Assembly: GCA_015061295.1 (NCBI GenBank)
Contig: SUWU01000002.1
Span: forward strand, 32,800-96,799
Direction of reading: 5' to 3'
From: Lentimicrobiaceae bacterium
GTDB lineage: Bacteria > Bacteroidota > Bacteroidia > Bacteroidales > F082
Length of the DNA stretch: 64,000 nt
The position numbers and the translations under genes were made by a program. This document shows, in pieces, positions 15,791 through 25,969 of the stretch (within the stretch, counting starts at the first letter, position 1; each line of letters starts with the position of its first letter). The notes beneath the pieces are model-generated. The model ran no database searches and had not been told where the DNA came from. It saw nothing but the letters and a program-made list of their open reading frames with translations.

Positions 15791-17161
15791 ATGAAAAGAT
15801 TATTAGTAGTATTTTTAGTCACTCTGCTTCTCGCAAGTTGTGGCAACACAAATCAAGGAGAGTTAGTAGGAGTTCGTAAAACATCGAAGCCATTTTATCA
15901 ACCAGATCCTTATGGTATGGTTTTCGTTCCGATGGGCAGTTATACAATGGGAGTTGGAGGACAAGACATTACATCGAGTCAGCTTGCACAACCAAAGACA
16001 ATTTCAGTTTCTTCGTTCTATATGGACGAGACAGAGATAACGAACAACGAATATCGTGAATTTGTGTATTGGGTAAGAGACTCTATCGCACGTACCTTAC
16101 TTGGCGAGATTCAACCTGATGTATATCTCATCAGCGAGAATGAGAGAACAGGAGAGGTATATGACCCACCTTATCTCAATTGGGATGAAAAGATAGAGTG
16201 GAACAGCACAGAGCAAGACGTAAGAGACGCTTTGGAAGACATGTTCCTCCCAGAACATGAACGTTTCTTTGGCAGAAAGGAGATAGATACAAGAAAATTA
16301 TTCTACGAATATTATTGGATCGATCTTCAAGCAGCTTCAAGAAAAGAGTTTGGAAGCGATGCCGACTACCAGAATGCAAGTTTAGCCAATCGTCCTCAAG
16401 GCTTAAAAGACCGTTCTGTATATATCAAGAAAGAAAAGATCAATGTATATCCAGACACATTATCATGGATTCATGATTATTCATATTCTTTCAATGATCC
16501 TCTTACAGAGAGATATTTCTGGCACTCAGCATACGACCATTATCCTGTAGTAGGAGTAAACTGGAACCAAGCAAGAGCCTTCTGTATCTGGCGTACAGAG
16601 AAATTGAACAACTATCTCAAATCACAAAAAGGAGAAATGACATTGTCGGAGTTCCGTCTGCCAACAGAAGCAGAATGGGAATGGGCAGCACGCGGTGGCA
16701 ACCATCTCAATCCATATCCATGGGGAGGTCCTTACACACGTAACGAGAGAGGTTGTTTCTTAGCAAACTTCAAACCAGTGAGAGGCAACTATATCGCTGA
16801 CGGCGGATTAACAACATTGATAGTAGGACATTATCCACCTAATGATTGGGGATTATACGATATGGCAGGTAACGTAGCAGAATGGACCAATAGTGCATTC
16901 GACCCATTAGCATACAACATGACATGGGATATGAATCCTAATTATACATATAATGCAAAAGAAAGCGATCCTCCAATTATGAAGAGAAAAGTCATACGCG
17001 GAGGCTCATGGAAAGACATCTCACACTATTTGGAAGTCACAGCACGTTCCTACGAGTATCAAGATACAGCGAAGTGTTATATAGGTTTCCGTTGCGTTCA
17101 GCCATATCTTGGACGTAATAAAGGTGATAATCCATCAAAAGCTTCAAGAGTATATAATTAA
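15791..17161 (+). CDS. gldK: T9SS ring lipoprotein GldK/PorK
   Basis: Outer-membrane lipoprotein forming, with GldN, the large periplasmic ring of the type IX secretion system. The lipobox is LLLASC (Cys17). The body is a formylglycine-generating-enzyme (SUMF1)-like fold: FVPMGSYTMG at the start, the middle segment PVVGVNWNQARAFCIW, then LPTEAEWEWAARGG, YDMAGNVAEWT and the terminal RGGSW and GFRCV. The fold is structural here, not enzymatic. 456 residues, typical of the family. First gene of a gldK-L-M-N operon with gaps of 51, 45 and 16 bases. Confidence 0.97.
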   Translation: MKRLLVVFLVTLLLASCGNTNQGELVGVRKTSKPFYQPDPYGMVFVPMGSYTMGVGGQDITSSQLAQPKTISVSSFYMDETEITNNEYREFVYWVRDSIARTLLGEIQPDVYLISENERTGEVYDPPYLNWDEKIEWNSTEQDVRDALEDMFLPEHERFFGRKEIDTRKLFYEYYWIDLQAASRKEFGSDADYQNASLANRPQGLKDRSVYIKKEKINVYPDTLSWIHDYSYSFNDPLTERYFWHSAYDHYPVVGVNWNQARAFCIWRTEKLNNYLKSQKGEMTLSEFRLPTEAEWEWAARGGNHLNPYPWGGPYTRNERGCFLANFKPVRGNYIADGGLTTLIVGHYPPNDWGLYDMAGNVAEWTNSAFDPLAYNMTWDMNPNYTYNAKESDPPIMKRKVIRGGSWKDISHYLEVTARSYEYQDTAKCYIGFRCVQPYLGRNKGDNPSKASRVYN

Positions 17162-17212
17162 TTAACATAGTAAATTATCAAATAAAAATACTAATTTTAA
17201 AACATTAAAGAC

Positions 17213-17920
17213 ATGGGTAGTTTCAGTAAATTTTTAGAAAGTAGAAAGTACAAAAAAGTAATGGGTGTGGTCTATGGTATCGGCGCATCTATCGTTCTCG
17301 TAGGAGCCTTGTTTAAACTTACACACTGGCCAGGTGCTAATATTATGCTTACAGTTGGTTTGTTGACAGAAGCTGTTATCTTCTTCTTATCTGCTTTCGA
17401 ACCACCACACGTAGAACCAGACTGGAGTCTTGTTTACCCAGAGTTCGCATACGCATATCACGGAGATGAAGGTGTAGAAGCACCAGAACCTAGAGCCAAA
17501 GCTAAAGGAACTACTACAAAAAGTTCAGCAGTAGAACAATTAGATGAGATGTTTAACAAAGCTAATATCAGCGAACAAGCTCTTGAGAGATTAGGCGCAG
17601 GTATTAATAAATTGAGCGACAATGCTGCTAAAATGGCTGAAATCAGTAACGCAGTAGCTGCTACAAACGAATACGCTGCTAATATGCGTAAAGCAGCTGA
17701 GTCAGCAGGAGCCCTCGAAGTTCAACTTCAAAGCTCGTTGATCTTAAGCGAGACCAACAAACAGTTAAACAGAACAATGACAGAATATATAGAGAAAATT
17801 AACTTATCAGCTAATTCAACAGAAGCTCTCAATCATCAGTTAGTTGACTTATCAAAACGTATGACAGCTCTCAACACCGTTTATGGCAACATGCTCTCAG
17901 CTATGAACGTGAAATCCTGA
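17213..17920 (+). CDS. gldL: T9SS motor protein GldL/PorL
   Basis: Inner-membrane component that forms a pentamer around a GldM dimer and turns proton-motive force into rotation. Two N-terminal membrane helices are visible (YGIGASIVLVGALFKLTHW and ANIMLTVGLLTEAVIFFLSAF), containing the conserved Lys (K37 region) and Glu proposed to take part in proton transfer. A cytoplasmic domain with coiled-coil character (EQLDEMFNKANISEQALERL onwards) follows. 235 residues. Confidence 0.96.
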   Translation: MGSFSKFLESRKYKKVMGVVYGIGASIVLVGALFKLTHWPGANIMLTVGLLTEAVIFFLSAFEPPHVEPDWSLVYPEFAYAYHGDEGVEAPEPRAKAKGTTTKSSAVEQLDEMFNKANISEQALERLGAGINKLSDNAAKMAEISNAVAATNEYAANMRKAAESAGALEVQLQSSLILSETNKQLNRTMTEYIEKINLSANSTEALNHQLVDLSKRMTALNTVYGNMLSAMNVKS

Positions 17921-17965
17921 TAAATTTTCAATAACCTAATGTTTAACAATAAAAGATTATAGAAA

Positions 17966-19648
17966 ATGGCAGGAGGAAAAGAAACCCCAAGGCAGAAGAT
18001 GATCTCTATGATGTATCTTGTATTGACTGCCTTGTTAGCATTGAATGTTTCTGTTGACATTCTTGATGCTTTCGCAATCGTTAATGATGGTATAGAAACA
18101 TCAAACGCTAGCGTCGAGAAGAAAATAGAAGATTATTATTTGACATTCCAACAACAATACGACAAGCAACCAGACAAAGCTGGTGAGTATTGGACTAAAG
18201 CTCAAGATATACGCAAAAAAACTGATGAAATCATTAACTACATTGAGACTGAGATAAAAGTCCCATTGGTAATGGTGACAGAAGGCACCACATTAGAGAA
18301 CATCTTGAATCCAGCAGATCCAGAAAAAGCTCTTCTGAGAAACAAAGATAAAACAGATGCCACAAAACACAGTCGCGTATTTTATGAGTTCGACCTTAAG
18401 AATATCAGCGCAAAGGATAAATATGACGCTCCAACAAACTTCATGATTAACGAAAATCATGGTGCAGAGTTGCGCGCTAAGATTGATGAATATCGTAATT
18501 ATATCATTAACACGATAGAATCTGCAGGCATTCCTAACTATGCAAGCCACGTAGGTCTTATCACAGACGGTGATTACTACGATGCCAACAACAACAAACT
18601 ATCATGGGAACAAAAGAACTTCTACCATGTTATCTTAGCTGCTGACATTGCTATCTTAAATAAGATTATCGGTGAGATCCAAACAACAGAATTTGACGCT
18701 GTGTCAGAGTTGTTCAAGAGAATCGGCGCTACAGATTATAAGTTCAACGCATTAGAGGCAAGAGTTATACCAAAGACCACATACGTCTTCACTGGTCAAG
18801 AATATGAAGCCGACATCTTTATCGCAGCATCAGACACCACAAAGAAATTTGATGTCAAATATGCAAGAGGCATCAAAGATTATTCAAAAGCTAACCCTAA
18901 CAACATTCAAGTTGTATCTAGCAAAGAAGGTGTTGCAACTGTGAAATTCAGAGCAAATAACGAAGGATTACAAAACTACGCTGGTATCATAGAAATGATT
19001 GATCCTGAGACAGGCGAAGTTGTACCTTATCCATTCCAATCATCATATACAGTAGCACCGCCATCAGTGACAGTCGCTCCTACACAAATGATGATATTCT
19101 ATCAAGGTCTGCAGAATCCTATCTCTGTGTCAGCACCTGGTATATCACACGACAAAATTGATGTCACAATCTCTAAAGGTAAGATCTCTAAAGGAAATCA
19201 AGCTGGTCATTATTTAGTTGAAGTACCTTCAAATGAAAAGGTTACTACCATCACAGCAACGACAACAATGGACGGCAAGAGAGTGGTCTTAGGAAGCTAT
19301 GACTTCCGCATCAAACGTGTTCCTAACCCAGAAGCAAAGATAGCTGGTAGATCAAGTGGTAAAATCGACAGAAGCGAGTTTGCTGGAGCAGGCGGTATCA
19401 TCCCTGATATGGGTGACTTCGAGTTCGGCGATTACCAATATAATATCGTATCTTATAACTTAGGAACTATAGTAGGTGGTGACTACAAAACATCAGGAAC
19501 AGTAAGAGGCGGACGTTTCAATGCAGAAGTTAATGAGATGATCAACAAAGCTCGTCCAGGACAAAAATTCTTCTTTGAAAACATCCAAGCTAAAGGTCCA
19601 GATGGCGTCACACGTACCTTAAATCCTATTAACTTAGAAATTAAATAA
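17966..19648 (+). CDS. gldM: T9SS motor/periplasmic shaft protein GldM/PorM
   Basis: Partner of GldL. A single membrane helix near the N-terminus (ISMMYLVLTALLALNVSVDIL) inserts into the GldL pentamer. The large periplasmic part is a chain of an all-helical D1 domain followed by Ig-like beta domains that reach the GldK/GldN ring. The N-terminus GGKETPRQKMI is highly family-specific. 560 residues, slightly longer than Porphyromonas PorM (516). Confidence 0.96.
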   Translation: MAGGKETPRQKMISMMYLVLTALLALNVSVDILDAFAIVNDGIETSNASVEKKIEDYYLTFQQQYDKQPDKAGEYWTKAQDIRKKTDEIINYIETEIKVPLVMVTEGTTLENILNPADPEKALLRNKDKTDATKHSRVFYEFDLKNISAKDKYDAPTNFMINENHGAELRAKIDEYRNYIINTIESAGIPNYASHVGLITDGDYYDANNNKLSWEQKNFYHVILAADIAILNKIIGEIQTTEFDAVSELFKRIGATDYKFNALEARVIPKTTYVFTGQEYEADIFIAASDTTKKFDVKYARGIKDYSKANPNNIQVVSSKEGVATVKFRANNEGLQNYAGIIEMIDPETGEVVPYPFQSSYTVAPPSVTVAPTQMMIFYQGLQNPISVSAPGISHDKIDVTISKGKISKGNQAGHYLVEVPSNEKVTTITATTTMDGKRVVLGSYDFRIKRVPNPEAKIAGRSSGKIDRSEFAGAGGIIPDMGDFEFGDYQYNIVSYNLGTIVGGDYKTSGTVRGGRFNAEVNEMINKARPGQKFFFENIQAKGPDGVTRTLNPINLEIK

Positions 19649-19664
19649 TTGAAAGGAACTATTT

Positions 19665-20519
19665 ATGAAACAATTGTTTGTAATACTTGGTCTCATCGGA
19701 TTGTCGCTGTTCTGCGCACCTAATACATCAGCACAGACTATCTTCGACCAGACATATACCGATGGCATCTATGTTGAGAACGCCACAGGCGTAAAAGCCC
19801 CGATGCCGCTTCCTAACATCAGAGAAGCAGACATCATGTGGAAAAAAAGAATATGGCGCGAGATTGACTTCCGCCAGAAAATGAATCAAGGATTTTACTT
19901 CCCTGTCGTTTCTCATCAAAATTGGAAGAGCTTCATCACAGTGATTCTTGATGGCATGAAAGAAGGTAAGATCACAGCTTATGAGGTAGAACCTACTGAC
20001 GAGTTGCTGAATCCTATCTCTTACAATCAGTTCATGAGCAAGCAATCAGATACTGCGTACAGAACCTTCAGAAGACCTTATCCTCCATACGACGAATACG
20101 ACACTATGATCGTATCGCACTTTGAACCAACAGATGTAATGCGCTGCCGTATTAAGGAAGATTGGTATTTCGACAAACAAAGATCACAGCTTATGGTACG
20201 CATAATTGCTATATGCCCTGTAAAGATGATTGAACTCGAAAGTGGTGACAGAGTCCCTCAACCTTTATTCTGGATTCCTTACGAATCAGCACGCGAGGTG
20301 CTCGTACAAGCTCCATTCTATAACCATAACAATTCAGCAGCACGCCTATCATATGATGAAGTGTTCCTGAAGAGAATGTTCGATAGTTATATCTTCAAAG
20401 AAGAGAACGTTTATGATCGTAACATACAAGAATATGCAAAAGGCGTTGATGCTCTCTTAGAATCAGAGCGTATCAAACACTCACTCATAGAGTATGAAGA
20501 ATACCTCTGGGAATATTAA
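19665..20519 (+). CDS. gldN: T9SS ring protein GldN/PorN
   Basis: Periplasmic protein that binds GldK to build the T9SS ring. Signal peptide residues 1-24 (LSLFCAPNTSAQ). Family-typical segments include MWKKRIWREIDFRQKMN and FWIPYESAREVL. 284 residues. It ends the gldKLMN operon and is followed by a strong hairpin terminator. A weak purine-rich AAAGGAA lies about 10 bases before the ATG. Confidence 0.96.
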   Translation: MKQLFVILGLIGLSLFCAPNTSAQTIFDQTYTDGIYVENATGVKAPMPLPNIREADIMWKKRIWREIDFRQKMNQGFYFPVVSHQNWKSFITVILDGMKEGKITAYEVEPTDELLNPISYNQFMSKQSDTAYRTFRRPYPPYDEYDTMIVSHFEPTDVMRCRIKEDWYFDKQRSQLMVRIIAICPVKMIELESGDRVPQPLFWIPYESAREVLVQAPFYNHNNSAARLSYDEVFLKRMFDSYIFKEENVYDRNIQEYAKGVDALLESERIKHSLIEYEEYLWEY

Positions 20520-20558
20520 AAACAATTGAGAAATAATAGTTAACAATTGATAGTAAAA

Positions 20559-20596
20559 TAAGGATGTCACTTCACTAGTGACATCCTTATTTTTTA
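20559..20596 (+). terminator. Terminator of the gldKLMN operon
   Basis: The 12-bp perfect stem AAGGATGTCACT / AGTGACATCCTT with a 5-base loop is followed by ATTTTTT, about 40 bases after the gldN stop. Confidence 0.93.
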
Positions 20597-20650
20597 GATA
20601 TTAATATCAAAAAATTACCCACGTCTCTCTCCTAATTCCCAATTATTTCT

Positions 20651-20658
20651 TATCTTTA
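20651..20658 (+). promoter_or_regulatory. Near-consensus -7 element for recG
   Basis: TATCTTTA differs from TAnnTTTG only in the last base and lies 22 bases before the recG ATG, a spacing similar to the other promoters here. Confidence 0.4.
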
Positions 20659-20680
20659 CAAACCAAATTTATGATATAAA

Positions 20681-22783
20681 ATGGTCGATTTATTACAGAC
20701 AAAGATAGAGTTTCTAAAGGGAGTAGGACCAAAAAGAGCCGAACTTCTCAACAAAGAACTTGGCATATATACGTTTCAAGACATGCTTGAATATTTCCCT
20801 TTCCGTTATGTTGACCGCAGTAAGATACATAAGGTTAATCAGATATATGACGACACAGTATATTACCAACTCGTTGGAACAGTATCTAATGTAAAGACTC
20901 ACGGAGAGCCACGTATGACACGTATCAGTGCTACATTCTCCGATGAGACCGGTTCTATCGAACTCGTCTGGTTTAAGGGATTGAAATGGATAAAAAACAA
21001 GTTCATACCTGGTAAAAAATATCTCCTCTTCGGAAAAGCCAACGTCTTCAACAACAGATTCTCTTTCACTCACCCTGACATAGAAGAATACGACCCAAAC
21101 GACAAGGTGATAGGAGAAAGTCTGCAAGGAGTATATAACACAACAGAGAAACTACGTAATGCAGGACTTGGCACAAAACAAATAGCCAAGATTATGAAAA
21201 GCCTCGTACTTCAGACATGGGATGTTATCCCAGAAAATCTGCCCAAAAGTTTGATAATACAAGACCGGCTTCTCACACGTAAAGCAGCATTCTATAAGAT
21301 ACATCTACCATCAAACAGCAATGATATTCATCAGGCAACGACACGACTTAAATACGAAGAACATTTCTTCTTCCAGCTGAGACTTCTCCTCAACAAAAAA
21401 GAAAGAACACAAAATACAAAGAGTGTCGTCTTTAGCAATGTAGGTAATTATTTTAATACCTTCTATAACAAACATCTGCCATTTCCTCTTACAAATGCAC
21501 AGAAACGCGTCATCAAAGAGATTCGTAGCGATTTAAAAACTGGTTTTCAGATGAACCGTTTGTTGCAAGGCGATGTCGGTAGCGGAAAAACCATAGTAGC
21601 TCTCATGGTCATGTTACTCGCTTTAGATAATGGATACCAAGCCGCACTGATGGCTCCGACAGAGATACTTGCTAACCAACATTACGAGACAATAAAGAAG
21701 ATGCTCGGTGATATGAATATAACAGTGGCATTACTCACAGGCTCGACGAAACAAAAAGAGAGAAAGAATATACTCCCTGCACTCGAAAATGGTGATATTA
21801 ACATCTTGATAGGAACACACGCACTCATAGAAGAGAGTGTAAAATTTAAGCAACTTGGACTGTGTATCGTTGATGAGCAACACAGATTCGGCGTGGCACA
21901 ACGCGCACGTTTCTGGGAGAAAACAGAATATCCGCCACACACACTCGTCATGACAGCAACACCTATACCTCGTACACTCGCGATGACACAATATGGCGAC
22001 TTAGACGTGTCGAAGATAGATGAACTTCCTCCAGGAAGAAAACCTGTCAAGACTGTTCATATGTATCAAGAACAAAGACTGACGATAATATCTTTTATGA
22101 AAAAGCAGATTGCAGAAGGACATCAGATATATATTGTCTATCCACTGATTAAAGAATCTGAAAAGATGGATCTTATCAATCTTCAAGAAGGATATGAGGC
22201 TTTGCTCCGTGATTTCCCAGAACCTGAGTATAGGATTTGTGTCGTTCACGGACAGCTAAGCGCCGACGACAAGGAGTTCGAGATGCAACGTTTTATCAAA
22301 AATCAAGCACATATTATGGTAGCGACAACGGTTATAGAAGTGGGAGTAAATGTGCCTAATGCTTCTGTTATGATAATCGAAAATGCTAACAGATTTGGTT
22401 TGTCGCAGCTACATCAGCTACGAGGTCGTGTGGGGCGTGGTGCTGAGCAGTCGTATTGTATTCTCGTAACTGACCATAAGATAACAGGCGAAGGTAAGAA
22501 GAGAATGGAGACGATGGTACGCACCAACGATGGCTTCGAGATAGCTGAAGCCGACCTTCAACTGAGAGGTCCAGGAGAGACACAAGGTACACGACAATCG
22601 GGAATGATAGAGATGAAGATAGGCGACTTCATGAAAGACGAACCAATAATACGTCACACAAGAAGGATGGTAAATCTATTGTTAGATACAGATCCAACGT
22701 TAACAAAACCAGAACATCAGATCACCAAAGAATATTTTAATAAGAGTTTCGCTTCAGGCTTCGACTGGGGTAGGATAGGATAA
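20681..22783 (+). CDS. recG: ATP-dependent DNA helicase RecG
   Basis: Branched-DNA translocase that reverses stalled replication forks and processes recombination intermediates. An N-terminal wedge/OB domain (about residues 1-190, starting with the FLKGVGPKRAELL helix-hairpin motif) precedes superfamily 2 helicase motifs: Walker A LLQGDVGSGKT (about 285-300), DEQH in IVDEQHRFGVAQR, TATPIPRT, then motifs V/VI ending in QLRGRVGRG. 700 residues, the normal size. The C-terminus stops one base before the convergent rodA stop region. Confidence 0.97.
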   Translation: MVDLLQTKIEFLKGVGPKRAELLNKELGIYTFQDMLEYFPFRYVDRSKIHKVNQIYDDTVYYQLVGTVSNVKTHGEPRMTRISATFSDETGSIELVWFKGLKWIKNKFIPGKKYLLFGKANVFNNRFSFTHPDIEEYDPNDKVIGESLQGVYNTTEKLRNAGLGTKQIAKIMKSLVLQTWDVIPENLPKSLIIQDRLLTRKAAFYKIHLPSNSNDIHQATTRLKYEEHFFFQLRLLLNKKERTQNTKSVVFSNVGNYFNTFYNKHLPFPLTNAQKRVIKEIRSDLKTGFQMNRLLQGDVGSGKTIVALMVMLLALDNGYQAALMAPTEILANQHYETIKKMLGDMNITVALLTGSTKQKERKNILPALENGDINILIGTHALIEESVKFKQLGLCIVDEQHRFGVAQRARFWEKTEYPPHTLVMTATPIPRTLAMTQYGDLDVSKIDELPPGRKPVKTVHMYQEQRLTIISFMKKQIAEGHQIYIVYPLIKESEKMDLINLQEGYEALLRDFPEPEYRICVVHGQLSADDKEFEMQRFIKNQAHIMVATTVIEVGVNVPNASVMIIENANRFGLSQLHQLRGRVGRGAEQSYCILVTDHKITGEGKKRMETMVRTNDGFEIAEADLQLRGPGETQGTRQSGMIEMKIGDFMKDEPIIRHTRRMVNLLLDTDPTLTKPEHQITKEYFNKSFASGFDWGRIG

Positions 22784-22784
22784 G

Positions 22785-24044
22785 TTACAAAATATTCATT
22801 TTGTTAGCATCTTGTTTTAAGAAGACAAAAAACATCAGGCTAAACATCAGAAGACTCGATCCTCCATAGCTGAGAAAAGGTAACGGAATACCGATGACAG
22901 GCATCAGACCAATCGTCATTCCAATATTTACCATCAGATGAAAGAATATTATAGAAGCAATGGCATAACCATAGATTCTGCTAAATGAAGACCTCTGCCG
23001 CTCGGCAAGCAATATTATCCTTATGAGAAATGCCAGATAAAGCATCAGCAGTATAAAAGAACCAACAAAGCCAAACTCCTCTCCTATTGTACAGAAAATA
23101 AAGTCGGTGTGCTGTTCTGGAACAAAGTCATATTTTGTCATAGTGCCTTGCATATAACCCTTGCCAGAGAAGCCTCCCGAACCAATAGCAATCTTCGACT
23201 GATGCAAGTTATATCCAACACCATAAATATCTTTCTCAACACCCAAAATAATATTGATACGAGTCCGCTGATGTTGTTTCAAAACCTTATAGAAAAAGAA
23301 ATCTACTGAGAATACAAACATAACAGAAACGGCAAAGACAGCTATCATCTTCCAGATATTCTTCTTCGTCCTTTCTATTATAAATAAAAGTATCACAAAG
23401 ACGACGACTAAGCCTATCAAGACATACCACTTTGAGAAATATAGAGTTATCAAAAACAAAACAACTGCAGAAAATCCTAACACCAATATTTTCCCTGACA
23501 TTCCCTCACGATAGAAAACAAGTATAAAGACTAAGAATACCAAAGCAGAACCAGCATCACCTTGAAGCAATACCAACATCATAGGGAAGAGAACAAGACC
23601 GTATGCTATCATCTGTGACTTTATCTTAGAAAAATCGGTATTGATATCTCCAAGATAATGTGCCACCGCCAATGCTGTGGCGAACTTAGCAAACTCCGAA
23701 GGTTGAAAAGAGAACCCACCAAATTGTATCCAAGAACGAGAGCCAGCGATAGTAGAACCTGCTACGAGAACATAAATCAACAATAATATCGACAGCCCAT
23801 ATATCACATAGGCAAAAGCATTAAAAAACTTAGCATCGATAAGCATTATAACAAGACCTAAGCAAAGACTCAATCCAAGGAAAAGCAGTTGTTTGCCGTA
23901 ATGCTGCGACATATCGAAGATACTTGGATTGTTCTCGTTGAAGGCAGCTGCATATATCGTTGACACTCCTATTATCACTAAAGCGAGATACATCAACAGC
24001 AATGCCCAATCAATCTTACCTATTATGTTATTTCTTGTCGTCAT
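22785..24044 (-). CDS. rodA: Rod-shape SEDS glycosyltransferase RodA
   Basis: Peptidoglycan polymerase of the SEDS family for cell elongation, working with PBP2. About ten hydrophobic segments over 419 residues. Conserved stretches include the loop around GGFSGKGYMQGTMTKYDFVPEQHTDFIF and the C-terminal MPVIGIPLPFLSYGGSSL. The start overlaps the end of mrdA by 17 bases, so the two are translationally coupled. The mreBCD genes usually found upstream are absent here. Confidence 0.96.
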   Translation of the reverse strand: MTTRNNIIGKIDWALLLMYLALVIIGVSTIYAAAFNENNPSIFDMSQHYGKQLLFLGLSLCLGLVIMLIDAKFFNAFAYVIYGLSILLLIYVLVAGSTIAGSRSWIQFGGFSFQPSEFAKFATALAVAHYLGDINTDFSKIKSQMIAYGLVLFPMMLVLLQGDAGSALVFLVFILVFYREGMSGKILVLGFSAVVLFLITLYFSKWYVLIGLVVVFVILLFIIERTKKNIWKMIAVFAVSVMFVFSVDFFFYKVLKQHQRTRINIILGVEKDIYGVGYNLHQSKIAIGSGGFSGKGYMQGTMTKYDFVPEQHTDFIFCTIGEEFGFVGSFILLMLYLAFLIRIILLAERQRSSFSRIYGYAIASIIFFHLMVNIGMTIGLMPVIGIPLPFLSYGGSSLLMFSLMFFVFLKQDANKMNIL

Positions 24045-25848
24045 TTGTCTTTATAAACCTTTTCTCTTTTGCAGTATCTTTAATGTAGCCACGCAGATAT
24101 TTCTCTATCATGAGACTTGCTATTGGGGCAGCCCATTGCGAGCCGAAGCCAGCGTTTTCCACCACTACAGCGATAGCAATTTGAGGATTATCCGCTGGAG
24201 CGAAACCCATAAATAACGAATGGTCGTCGCCATGAGGATTTTCTGCTGTACCTGTCTTACCTGCCACTTGGATGCTATCTATCTTTGAGAAACGAGCTGT
24301 ACCGCTTTCACCTTCAAAAACACGACACATACCTATCTTCACATCTTTAAAGTGATTAGCCTTTATATTGATAAGTCTTTTCGTCCTCATGTTAGAATCG
24401 ATTGGAGTTCCATCTTTGAAAGACCTGATGAGATGAGGTGGATAATAATAACCTTCGTTTCCTATGGCAGCAGCCATATTAGCTAATTGTAACGGAGTCA
24501 CGAGTATCTCTCCCTGACCTATACTCAACGACCTTATTGTCAGAGCATTCCATACTCCTCTATACATCTTATCATAAAATGAGCTCTTAGGAATATTGCC
24601 AGCCACTTCAGCAGGAATATCAGTCTTGAAAGTAGAACCGAGTCCGAAACTCGTAACCATGTCGTACCAATATTGATAAGCCTCTTTAGAAGAAGCGAAG
24701 CGAGATGAGGCGAACATCACCTTGAAAGTCTCCCAGAAATAAGGGTTACACGAATTTTCAATAGCCTCGTAAAGAGCAACGGGAGAGTTATGATGATGTG
24801 TACATCGTATAGGCTGAGACTCAGGACCACTACACGGGAAGGTAGAATTTTTTGTTATGGCACCACTCTGCAATACGACTAATCCATTAACCATCTTAAA
24901 GGTAGAACCTGGTGGATATATGCCGCTTGTAGCTCTGTTGACGAGCGGTTTCAAACTATCGTTAAGAAGCTGTGAATAATTTACTCCACGCACACGACCT
25001 ACGAGTTCGTTAGGATCATAAGAAGGACTCGTTACCATCGCCAATATCTGACCTGTTGAAGGCTCAATAGCCACAATGGAACCTGTTTTGTTTTTCAGGA
25101 GAGTCTCGCCATACAGCTGAAGTTCAGCATCAAGACCGAGAATGATGTCTTTGCCAGCTACAGGAAGTGTGTCGAACTGTCCGTCCATAAACCGATCCTT
25201 TTCTCTGTTATGCACATCAACCACGACTATCTTCAATCCTTTGTCGCCACGAAGTTCCTTCTCGTAATATGACTCAACTCCTGACTTTCCAATATAATCG
25301 CCGCCTTTATAATACGAATCTCTCTCAAGATCTTTCCTATCGACCTCACCAATATTTCCTAAGGCGTGAGCTGCGATAGGATATGGATAATTACGAACAG
25401 AACGAGTCTGAAAATAAAAGCCAGAGTACTGATGCAGATTCTCTGCTATCATACCATATTCCTCCTTAGTAATTTGAGCCATAAAGACTGAAGGACTAAA
25501 AGTAGAATAACGTCTCGCCTTCATCATCCTCTCGTTGAACGACTCCCGCGAGATATTTATCGTCGAACAAAAGCCTATAGTGTCGAGATTTCTTACCTGA
25601 CGAGGAATAACCATCAAATCATATATCGCCTCATTATAAACCAAAAGCCTACCATCTCTATCATAGATCTTACCTCGAGCTGGATATTGCGTAACATAAC
25701 GAAGCGTATTATTGTCAGATGACGTTTTATACGATTGATTTACAACCTGAATCATAAATAATTTAACAAGAAGAACCAATACCACTATCACAAAAATAGC
25801 CATTATAACATATTTCCGAGAAGCATAATTAGTTCTATCTTTAATCAT
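24028..25848 (-). CDS. mrdA: Penicillin-binding protein 2
   Basis: Class B transpeptidase for cell elongation. One N-terminal membrane anchor (about residues 13-35) is followed by the dimerisation/pedestal region beginning YPARGKIYDRDGRLLVYN, then the transpeptidase domain. Active-site motifs are STFK (S315, K318), SCN (366-368) and KTGTAE near residue 531. 606 residues. Paired with rodA by overlap. A possible promoter element lies at 25876-25883 in the gap it shares with the divergent gldH-like gene. Confidence 0.96.
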   Translation of the reverse strand: MIKDRTNYASRKYVIMAIFVIVVLVLLVKLFMIQVVNQSYKTSSDNNTLRYVTQYPARGKIYDRDGRLLVYNEAIYDLMVIPRQVRNLDTIGFCSTINISRESFNERMMKARRYSTFSPSVFMAQITKEEYGMIAENLHQYSGFYFQTRSVRNYPYPIAAHALGNIGEVDRKDLERDSYYKGGDYIGKSGVESYYEKELRGDKGLKIVVVDVHNREKDRFMDGQFDTLPVAGKDIILGLDAELQLYGETLLKNKTGSIVAIEPSTGQILAMVTSPSYDPNELVGRVRGVNYSQLLNDSLKPLVNRATSGIYPPGSTFKMVNGLVVLQSGAITKNSTFPCSGPESQPIRCTHHHNSPVALYEAIENSCNPYFWETFKVMFASSRFASSKEAYQYWYDMVTSFGLGSTFKTDIPAEVAGNIPKSSFYDKMYRGVWNALTIRSLSIGQGEILVTPLQLANMAAAIGNEGYYYPPHLIRSFKDGTPIDSNMRTKRLINIKANHFKDVKIGMCRVFEGESGTARFSKIDSIQVAGKTGTAENPHGDDHSLFMGFAPADNPQIAIAVVVENAGFGSQWAAPIASLMIEKYLRGYIKDTAKEKRFIKTNDDKK

Positions 25849-25875
25849 ATCTATCTATCGAATTGTAAAACGTAA

Positions 25876-25883
25876 CAAAATTA
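25876..25883 (-). promoter_or_regulatory. Possible -7 element for mrdA-rodA
   Basis: TAATTTTG on the minus strand matches TAnnTTTG, 27 bases upstream of the mrdA ATG. No spaced -33 was seen. Confidence 0.45.
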
Positions 25884-25927
25884 CGAAAAAATAACAACTT
25901 ACACTTTCTTAGAAAAGAAAAAAATTG

Positions 25928-25935
25928 TAAATTTG
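25928..25935 (+). promoter_or_regulatory. Predicted -7 element for the gldH-like/wza/wzc run
   Basis: TAAATTTG matches TAnnTTTG, 34 bases upstream of the gldH-like ATG, with a weak TTTC 19 bases further upstream. Confidence 0.5.
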
Positions 25936-25969
25936 CGCTTTGTATTTTTCTTAACTTAGAGGTAGTTAT

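Noticed and set aside
20520-20555. Degenerate heptamer array after gldN
   Set aside because: CAATTGAG and TAACAATTGATAG resemble the decayed element after atpD, but there are too few units to call.
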